Shown piece by piece: positions 43,645 to 50,160 of a stretch of DNA of 52,521 nt. The DNA comes from JBBPYR01 sp038199755 (lineage in GTDB: Bacteria > Chloroflexota > Ktedonobacteria > Ktedonobacterales > Ktedonobacteraceae), in NCBI GenBank assembly GCA_038199755.1, contig JBBPYR010000031.1, forward strand, positions 1-52,521, written 5' to 3'. The notes below the pieces were generated by a model, which worked only from the letters and a program-made list of their open reading frames with translations, had not been told where the DNA came from and did not search any database. Numbering within the stretch: the first letter of the stretch is position 1; each line of letters begins with the position of its first letter. The position numbers were made by a program, and so were the translations under genes.

Positions 43645-45266
43645 GAGTTAGTGTCCTCTGCGGGCTTATCTACCACCCGCCAGGTTACGCCTCGTGCCAA
43701 CTCTAGCCCGTGTTCCTCTGCTACCTGGATATCCCGTAATGACACATCACTGCTAATCTCTCTCTTTTGTCTACCTATACGCCTCACTCCATGCTCGCTT
43801 GCCATTGACTCCATTGCTAACATGGACCTTTCAGGGAACATCTGCATCAAGGTGCTTTGCGGGGCTGTGGGGTACGCCTCTACCAACGCTTCTATCTCGT
43901 CGGGTGTCCAGTCTCTTGTACCAGACGCTCCCCGATAGTAGAAACCAACGTCCTGTTGATGGGCCAATTTTAGTAGTTTCCAGACAAGCGTTATCTTCAC
44001 AATGTGTGGGCTGAGGGTCTCGATCATCACCTCTTTGAAGGCGACGGATACCAAGCGTTTCCGCTCAGGTAAACGCATCTGGTCCCAAGCATTCGTGGCT
44101 CGCTCTAGCAATGTCAGGGCCTCATCTACTGATACGGTGTTATCGGCGTCCTTCTTCAAGCTCGCAGTTACCTCTTGATACTGTTGTATCAAGGTGTTTT
44201 GTTCTGTCAACCATTCTACACGCTTGCTAGGGTGTACCAAGTCAGGCGCAGTGTTCAGGTTAGCATCGAGCACCAATAGCCGCGCCTCTATACGCTTTAG
44301 GGTGCCAGGGCGACTATCGTATGCCTCCTCGCTGACTTGGGCTACCAGCCCTCTGTTATCGGCGTTTTGAAACATCAAAGGCTTGATACGGTACAGCATT
44401 CGTCGGATAACCAAGTCATCCAGGGCATCTATCTTGACGCTAATGGGCCTCATCTTCAAGGTGTCCCGCATCTCTATCGCTGTATAGACCCTCATATACT
44501 TGAAAGCGTACACCTCTCCTCTAGGGTGTCGTACCACGCCACTCAGGAGTGCATCATGGACGCCCATGGTTTCCCTGACCTGTTTCCGTCGGGGTCGATC
44601 ACTCGTTGCCCACTCCTCGCCGTTGGTGTCTACAGGGGAGAGGTGTTCAAAAGCCCACCAGAAATCGTCCTCGCTTACTATTGCGTCGTGGTTCTCACGG
44701 CTAATAATTTCGCCTTTGTGCAGCCACCAACCAAGATAGATGGGATTGGTGAGGATGCCCCACAGACCCTGATATGTGACCGTGTATCCTCCTTCTATGT
44801 GTCGTAAGTTTGTAGGCGGCACCCGTTGAACTCCTTGGAAGTCGGGGAATAGGTAGCCATCTCGTTGTACGCGTGCATAGACCTCCCGATGGAGTTGGCT
44901 AAGGTTTCCATCAAGTTGTCGGTACCGTCTGAATAGCCACTCGATGATGTCAGCGTGGGGGTGGTAGATGATGTACTTGCCATCATCAGGGTCCTCTCTG
45001 TGGCTGTAGTTGACGACATATCCAATAGGGACTGCATGACCTGAAAACCTTCCCCGACGCGCTTTCCTCGACTTCATTGGGTGCAGCACCCCCCTCACAT
45101 GGTCACGGATGTAGGAAGCGGCAATCTGGCACTGAATTAAGAACTGATCTCTGTCGTAGCGGTTGTTCCTGAAATCGTATGTGTAATGGTTAGTGACTAT
45201 TCGCACGTCGTGGTTGTAGCATTGCTCAGCGAATACTGTGACCTGTGTCAGGATCTCGAATGTCAA
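43623..45266 (-). pseudogene. Large serine recombinase lacking the catalytic N-terminus
   Basis: The 547-codon frame starts in the middle of a resolvase domain: EILTQVTVFAEQCYNHDVRIVTNHYTYD, then the long helix. The recombinase domain follows (KARRGRFSGHAVPIGYV to WGILTNPIYLG), then a coiled region and a C-terminal module TRDWTPDEIEALVEAYP that looks like an SANT/GcrA-type fold. The first 90 or so residues, with the catalytic Ser and Arg, are absent. The only start is a TTG just after a TGA. The missing end abuts a truncated membrane-protein gene, so a deletion fused the two. The C-terminus runs into host oxidase sequence. It cannot catalyse strand exchange. Confidence 0.8.
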
Positions 45267-45639
45267 TCACCAGCACTTTCCCGTGCAACACCTCAGCTAT
45301 GAAGTGATCGTGCCGCCCGTTGATGGTAGCATCTAACTGAACAATACGTGCATCGCCATAGTGCCACTGATTGTAGATGTTCGTAAACCAGGGGATAATG
45401 TAGGCCGTTAATCCAATGTAGACGAAGAGCACGATGAGCACCCCAATAGCGAAAGGGGTTAGGCAGTGAGTACGGGGCTTTCGTGTCGAGGCGGCAGAGA
45501 CCTTGTGGGGAGTGGTGGTCCTCTTCCTTCGTGTTGGAGTAATCGGCCTTTCATCCTCCTCGTCACCTAGCTGTACGGTGTAAGCGGCCATATTTCCCGC
45601 TCGTTGTGGTATTGGTGAACGTTGTTGTGTTTGTGGCAT
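45226..45639 (-). pseudogene. One-pass membrane protein, C-terminally truncated
   Basis: The 137-codon frame has a polar Gln/Pro/Arg N-terminus and one transmembrane helix (about residues 65-87, PFAIGVLIVLFVYIGLTAYI). It then has WHYGDARIVQLDATINGRHDHFIAEVLHGKVLVIDI, part of an external domain. The frame then runs into recombinase sequence and stops at 45226. I do not know the family, but the break in the middle of a strand-like segment and the overlap with the recombinase frame show the end has been lost. ATG 45639 follows AGAGAGGAT. Confidence 0.6.
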
Positions 45640-45816
45640 AGGTATCCTCTCTTCTTGACGTGAGGCGTACCCATGTGTAAAAATGAGCATGAGCACACCT
45701 TGACTTTTCCAGAGTAATCGCGTGTTCTCAAGTATTCGGCCCTTGCGTGTACCAGACGTGAGGGCCTTTTCGTTGCATCACCACCTCTCGGAAGAAATGA
45801 GAGTGAAAGTTCCTTT

Positions 45817-45840
45817 CTAGTAAGATTACTGACTAGTAAA
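45817..45840. repeat. CTAGTAAG...GACTAGTAAA repeat, copy 1
   Basis: CTAGTAA occurs twice within 24 bp. A closely similar sequence lies at 46226-46245. The two copies flank the excisionase-like gene and could be its binding sites or parts of an att site. Confidence 0.5.
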
Positions 45841-45887
45841 GCATTTGTCAATATTATATACCATATTAGGGAAGAAAAGGGAAGGAA

Positions 45888-45917
45888 TTGACTAGCCAAG
45901 GAGTAATGCGTTACAAT
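45888..45917 (+). promoter_or_regulatory. Promoter of the excisionase-like gene
   Basis: TTGACT (45888-45893) and TACAAT (45912-45917) are 18 bp apart. Transcription would start near 45924, about 24 nt before the GTG. Confidence 0.6.
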
Positions 45918-45947
45918 AGACGAAACTGCTAGAGAAGGGGGTCAAAC

Positions 45948-46145
45948 GTGGCAGATTTCGAGGATAGATTACTGACTACAAAAGAAGTTGCTGAGAAGCT
46001 ACGTGTACACGTGAAGACGGTACTAGAGTGGATTAACAAGGGCGAGTTAGAAGCCATCGACCTGGGGCAAGGGTACCGCATCAAAGAGAGTGACCTAGAT
46101 ATCTTCCTTGAGCACCGTAAGAAACGTCCAAGGGGAAGAGACTGA
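45948..46145 (+). CDS. Excisionase-like HTH protein
   Basis: The 65-residue product is a single MerR-like winged helix: LLTTKEVAEKLRVHVKTVLEWINKGELEAIDLGQGYRIKESDLDIFLEHRK, the classic HTH_17/excisionase pattern. It ends in a basic tail. Proteins of this kind steer recombinase direction by binding near att sites. It points away from the recombinase gene and has its own promoter. GTG 45948 follows AGGGGG. It is the only intact gene of the element. Confidence 0.85.
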   Translation: MADFEDRLLTTKEVAEKLRVHVKTVLEWINKGELEAIDLGQGYRIKESDLDIFLEHRKKRPRGRD

Positions 46146-46549
46146 CCTTCCCTATTCTTCCTTTTTACTCCCTCTCATTCCCTGCAATCCCTCTGTATGC
46201 CTCTGAGAAGCCCAACAGACCGCCTTTAGTAAGCTGGACTAGTAAATTATCATGCCCCTTACTTAAAGAGGTGCCTTAATCGCCTCTCAGTAAGCCCTTG
46301 CGATTGGGTGGAAGAAGGCCGGATACCTGATGTCTTAAGAGGCGAGATTGAGTGGAAAGCCCAAGACCTCTACAATCCCCACCGTCCCTTATCGGGTAAA
46401 CGACTCGCTTACTTTAGAGTGTAGTACGGGCAATAGATGTGTTAGATATCAGTTTTTCGTTATTATCGTGTTTCGGTACGATATTTGAGAAATACCTCCT
46501 GAAATATGGGATAATTAGTATAGACAAATAAATATTGGGAGACATCCCG
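46146..46549. other. Element DNA without a recognised gene
   Basis: It includes ACTAGTAAA copy 2. I see no coding frame with a ribosome site and no tRNA-like fold. Confidence 0.5.
46226..46245. repeat. TTAGTAAG...GACTAGTAAA repeat, copy 2
   Basis: It matches copy 1 (45817-45840) at TAGTAAG and GACTAGTAAA, with a 3-bp shorter middle. Confidence 0.5.
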
Positions 46550-46563
46550 TTACCAACAAACAT

Positions 46564-46595
46564 AAGGACGGCCCGTTTTCGGGTGCGGCCTTTTT
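46564..46595 (+). terminator. Intrinsic terminator at the element end
   Basis: AAGGACGGCCCG and CGGGTGCGGCCTT pair with a small bulge around TTTT, followed by TTTTT on the + strand. It would end the excisionase transcript. Confidence 0.7.
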
Positions 46596-46639
46596 AGTGT
46601 TTTTGGTAAAGAAAGGAAGACCCCGTGGACACACATCCA

Positions 46640-46963
46640 CTGAACGAATACCTTACTGCCGATATGGCGCAAGGGTGCAGCAGGCTGCGGCAACAGCATA
46701 ATTTGGCCGCGCAGTGGGCTGACGGGTAACGACAGTTGCAACCATGCCCCACAAAAAGCTGCCCATGCACCCGTTGTCACAACCATGTGGTTGCAAGCAA
46801 TAAAGTCACCTTGCGACATATAGACACCCTTGAGTGTATGGCCGCTTTGCTCGATGCCCGTTACTTGTTGCCGATCATAAAGCTTTGCACCTTGTATTTG
46901 TGCTGCTTTTGCAAATGCCTGCACCAACTGTGGAGCGTGTATCTGAGCTTCCGCATGTGGTCG
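46640..46963 (-). pseudogene. Middle piece of a ThiO/DAO-type FAD oxidase
   Basis: The minus-strand frame reads HAEAQIHAPQLVQAFAKAAQ, then VVTTGAWAAFCG, then LPVSPLRGQIMLLPQPAAPLRHI. These are the substrate-domain and central motifs of glycine oxidase/ThiO-like enzymes. Upstream (46964-47080) a stop occurs and the FAD-binding N-terminus (GGGxxG) is missing. Downstream, homology fades after LRHI-GSKVFVQ. The C-terminal piece sits at 43528-43644. The gene is thus broken at both ends and split by the recombinase element. Confidence 0.75.
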
Positions 46964-47376
46964 TGCGCATTAGCATGGGGGTGGAGGTATCATCTCTGCC
47001 TCTTCTTTGCTTTGCAAGTATGGTTGAACTATAACGACGACGCGCTAGGTCTTGGGTCTTCCTTGAGATACATCGTATCATAAAAAAATGCAGGTATTCT
47101 CCACCTGCTTACAATGTCCACAACAAGTGCTGTCTTGGCTTCATAGCAACGTCTGCATGTCCCTTATAGCAGTGTTGGAAGAAGGCAATGCATGAAAGAG
47201 CTATTTCTAGCACGTGTTGCCTGCTCGTGCTATAATAGGGCAAGAGTAGGAGACAGTTAAGTTGCTTCCTACATGGTGTCATCTAGCCTCATTACTAGGT
47301 GCGGTTAGCAACACCCCACACAGAGATTAGCCGAGCAATAGGTGCTGCTAAACCTTTGCATAGGAGTCATATTCAT
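46964..47376. other. Intergenic region before the redox operon
   Basis: The left part may hold diverged oxidase N-terminal DNA. The right part carries the extended -10 promoter and inverted repeat listed next, then a leader of about 135 nt. No small gene is convincing. Confidence 0.5.
47208..47236 (+). promoter_or_regulatory. Extended -10 promoter overlapped by an inverted repeat
   Basis: TGCTATAAT (47228-47236) is an extended -10. The repeat TAGCACG (47208-47214) / CGTGCTA (47226-47232) covers the -35 to -10 interval, as a repressor operator would. It lies about 140 bp before nuoB. Confidence 0.6.
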
Positions 47377-47979
47377 ATGAGCAGCGAACTAAACAACAAT
47401 AGTAAAACCATGGCACCGTCGGCACACAAGAAGCCGGTGCCACTCAGCATGGCTTCTGGTCCTCATGAGTACATTCCTGGCGATCAGGAACTTCCAGTTG
47501 AATTGACTAGTGTAGCTGATATGTTACAGTGGGCACAAAACTGGGCACGTTCAAAATCGGTATGGCCGTTGGGATATGGGCTTGCCTGTTGTGCCATCGA
47601 GATGATAGCTTCCGCGCAAGCACATTATGATTTGTCACGTTTCGGATCGGAAGTGTTCCGTTCCAGTCCGCGTCAGGCCGACCTGATGATTGTCGCGGGC
47701 ACCGTCTCCGTAAAAATGGGGCCACGCCTGCGCTTGCTATGGGAGCAAATGCCAGAACCCAAATGGGTGTTGAGTATGGGGCAATGTGCCAATTCCGGCG
47801 GTGAATTCTACGATAGCTATTATACGGTCCAGGGGGTTGATACTATCGTACCCGTGGATGTTTATGTCCCTGGTTGTCCGCCACGTCCCGAAGCCCTCAT
47901 CGAAGGCATCCTGAAACTGCGTGAAAAGATTCTCAAGCAGGGTCTCAAGGTGCAGGGTGAAAAGGAACTGGAGGTATAG
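47377..47979 (+). CDS. nuoB: NADH dehydrogenase (complex I) subunit B-like protein
   Basis: NuoB carries the N2 4Fe-4S cluster, the last carrier before quinone in complex I. The 200-residue product keeps all four ligands: the Cys pair in GLACCAIEM (71, 72), GQCANSGG (137) and VPGCPPRPE (167). It also keeps DLSRFGSEVFRSSPRQAD and VAGTVSVKMGPRLRLLWEQM. The N-terminal tail of about 45 residues is polar. ATG 47377 follows AGGAG. It is the first gene after the promoter; nuoA, C and D are not before it. Its closeness (3 bp) to the NuoI/E-like gene shows a shared operon. Hydrogenase small subunits are related, but the CC motif favours NuoB. Confidence 0.9.
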   Translation: MSSELNNNSKTMAPSAHKKPVPLSMASGPHEYIPGDQELPVELTSVADMLQWAQNWARSKSVWPLGYGLACCAIEMIASAQAHYDLSRFGSEVFRSSPRQADLMIVAGTVSVKMGPRLRLLWEQMPEPKWVLSMGQCANSGGEFYDSYYTVQGVDTIVPVDVYVPGCPPRPEALIEGILKLREKILKQGLKVQGEKELEV

Positions 47980-47982
47980 TGT

Positions 47983-48723
47983 ATGCGCGGTATCCTTGAA
48001 GGTATGGGCTTAACGTTCAGCCACCTTTTCCGACCGAAAGTGACGAGACTCTACCCTTATGAAAAACCCAAACTGCCACCGCGCAGTCGTGGGTTAATCC
48101 AATTGATTGCCGAAGAGGGATTAAAGACAGAATTTAATCTAAAATGCGAATCCTGTTTATTATGTGAGAAGGCGTGCCCACCACGTGCAATTACAATTGA
48201 ATATGAGCCAATGCACGAGTGGAAAGAACGCCCCTGGTTCAAATCCTATATTCGCGATGGTGCCGAAAAGTTTACGCCGCGCAAACTGCCCCCCGCAACG
48301 GGTGCATCAAAAGGTGGCTTCTACAAACAACGTGTCTCAGAATATGCCGTTCATTATGAGGGGAAGCCCGTTGCTCCCTGTGTGGCTATGCCTGTGAAAG
48401 ACTATCTAGAGCCAGAAATCGATCTGAGCAAGGTTGATGAACTGCTCGAAAATTGGTCACGTGAGGCAGGAGAGCTAGCCCCTTTGCTCGATACCGTCAT
48501 GGATATCTATGGCTACCTGCCCTTGCAAGCCGCCAAGCGCATTGTGCAGGCGCGTGGCGTTGATCTGAGCGATATCTTTGGTATCGCAACCATGAGTCCA
48601 AAATTCAAGCCAGCCCCCGCTGTGAAGGGTATCAGGCGTGACGATCAGCCTGTACGTGGACTCGCACCCAGTAGACGTGGTGTATGGGGCAATATTAATC
48701 ATGTGAGGCAACCCTATGCCTGA
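47983..48723 (+). CDS. Half-NuoI ferredoxin fused to NuoE helical domain
   Basis: The 246-residue product joins two parts. Residues 1-75 resemble the start of NuoI, with a membrane-facing helix (LTFSHLFRPKVTRLYPYEKP) and one 4Fe-4S motif CESCLLCEKACP (55, 58, 61, 65). NuoI normally has two such motifs about 40 residues apart; the second is missing. Residues 145-215 resemble the N-terminal helical domain of NuoE (LLDTVMDIYGYLPLQAAKRIVQARGVDLSDIFGIATM). The thioredoxin-like part with the 2Fe-2S cysteines is missing. ATG 47983 is 3 bp after nuoB, and the stop overlaps the nuoF start by 8 bp. It could be a reduced adaptor between NuoF and NuoB. Confidence 0.75.
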   Translation: MRGILEGMGLTFSHLFRPKVTRLYPYEKPKLPPRSRGLIQLIAEEGLKTEFNLKCESCLLCEKACPPRAITIEYEPMHEWKERPWFKSYIRDGAEKFTPRKLPPATGASKGGFYKQRVSEYAVHYEGKPVAPCVAMPVKDYLEPEIDLSKVDELLENWSREAGELAPLLDTVMDIYGYLPLQAAKRIVQARGVDLSDIFGIATMSPKFKPAPAVKGIRRDDQPVRGLAPSRRGVWGNINHVRQPYA

Positions 48724-50041
48724 TACTGCGTTCTCTTATCGCGTTTTGCGGCGTCCGACCGATCCTGATGTGCGATCGCTCGACGCCTATCGTGCTGCTG
48801 GCGGCTATAGCACACTAGAACAAGTGCTACGTCAGCGGACACCAGACCAGGTGACTCAGCAGGTCATCGACGCCCGCCTTCGTGGGCGTGGTGGTGCTGG
48901 TCGCCTCGCTGGTGAAAAATGGCGTATTGTTCGGCAAACTGGTGACGATCAGAAGTATGTTATTTGTAATGCCTATGATGCTGATCCTCGCTCTTATGCT
49001 GTTCGTACCCTCCTCGCCACGAACCCGCACCAGGTGATTGAAGGTATTCTCCTGGCTGCCTATGCGGTTGGTGCGTCAGAGACCTATCTCTATACCAGAA
49101 GCTTTTTCCATGAGGGGGTTGCCGCTATTCAGGCCGCCTTACGCGAGGCTCTTGAGGCTCGCCTAGTCGGACGCGACATCCTCGACACTGATTTTAGTTG
49201 TACCATTAACGTACTTGGCGTTGATATCGGTTTCATGGGCGGGGAAGAGACTGTCACGATGGCCATCATTAAGGGCCGTCGTGGTATGCCTGAGCAGCGT
49301 CCTGCGTTCCCTGCTAGCGACGGACTCTGGGGCAAGCCAACTCTGATTAACAGTGTTGAGACGCTGTCCAATGTTCCTGTGGCACTGCGGGATAGCGCGG
49401 CATTTGCCAGTGTCGGCACCGCAACCACAGCCGGAACAAAACTGGTAACGGTCTATGATGCCGCCGCTGTCGAACCCAAGGTTGTAGAAGTTCCCTTTGG
49501 TACGTCAATCCGTGCTATCGTCGAGCACGCCGGTATTTCGTTCAGCGATGCCGACCTGCGTGGCGTAGTGGTGGGTGGGGCCGAGGGTGGCGCACTTCCC
49601 GTTTCGCTACTCGATACCCCCTTTGACTTCGATCCTATCGAGGAAGCTGGAGCCATCGTTGGCTCAAGTATCATTGAACTTCTGCCCGTTGATACCTGCA
49701 TGGTCGCCTGGGCGATGGAACGCAGTCGCTATTTAAGCAAAGAATCATGCGGAAAGTGTGTGCCGTGTCGTCTTGGTGTTCATCGCATTGCCGGTATTCT
49801 CGAAGGGATCGTGAGCGACCTTGGTGTGCGTGGAGACCTTGATGTGCTTGATGAGTTCGCTGAATATGTGCCGAACGGCTCTCTGTGTGGCTTTGGAGTG
49901 CAAGCACCGAATGCCCTCAAGACCGCCAAACGCTATTGGCCTACCCATTTTACATCCCATATCGAAGAGCAGCAGTGTCCTACCGGAACCTGCATTCCCG
50001 TTCGTTCTCATCGCTTTGTCACAAAACATGTTTTAACGTAG
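48716..50041 (+). CDS. NuoF-like (51-kDa) subunit with altered nucleotide-pocket motifs
   Basis: The 441-residue product aligns along NuoF: RLRGRGGAGRLAGEKW (usually GRGGAGFPTGLKW), VICNAYDADPRSY (usually CNADEGEPGTY), GFMGGEETVTMAIIKGRRGMPEQRPAFP, LINSVETLSNVP, and the N3 cluster ligands in SCGKCVPCRLG (about 345-351) and LCGFG. The FeS site and GGEE are kept. The FPTG turn and the Asp-Glu pair of NADEGEP, which line the FMN/NADH pocket in known structures, are changed. ATG 48716 overlaps the upstream gene. It is a subunit of the operon's dehydrogenase, but its nucleotide use may differ. Confidence 0.88.
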   Translation: MPDTAFSYRVLRRPTDPDVRSLDAYRAAGGYSTLEQVLRQRTPDQVTQQVIDARLRGRGGAGRLAGEKWRIVRQTGDDQKYVICNAYDADPRSYAVRTLLATNPHQVIEGILLAAYAVGASETYLYTRSFFHEGVAAIQAALREALEARLVGRDILDTDFSCTINVLGVDIGFMGGEETVTMAIIKGRRGMPEQRPAFPASDGLWGKPTLINSVETLSNVPVALRDSAAFASVGTATTAGTKLVTVYDAAAVEPKVVEVPFGTSIRAIVEHAGISFSDADLRGVVVGGAEGGALPVSLLDTPFDFDPIEEAGAIVGSSIIELLPVDTCMVAWAMERSRYLSKESCGKCVPCRLGVHRIAGILEGIVSDLGVRGDLDVLDEFAEYVPNGSLCGFGVQAPNALKTAKRYWPTHFTSHIEEQQCPTGTCIPVRSHRFVTKHVLT

Positions 50042-50160
50042 GAGCGACCATCCTTTCCCACCCTGCTAACGCACTAGTGGCTTAGACAGGGTGCAAGGAA
50101 AGGATAGATAGAGCTCCATTCCAAATAACTTATCCCGATCAATTGGAAGAGGAATAGTAC

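Larger units (their letters stand above)
43645..46640. mobile_element. Decayed serine-recombinase element inserted in an FAD-oxidase gene
   Basis: The boundaries are inferred from where ThiO-like homology stops on each side. Inside are an N-truncated large serine recombinase, a C-truncated membrane protein, a divergent excisionase-like gene with its own promoter, and two ACTAGTAAA repeats. No cargo and no clear att duplication are seen. About 75 residues of the host gene are also missing, so a deletion accompanied or followed the insertion. Confidence 0.6.

Noticed and set aside
46146..46549. tRNA as attachment site of the recombinase element
   Set aside because: No cloverleaf or T-arm consensus was seen, and the split oxidase gene explains the insertion site better.
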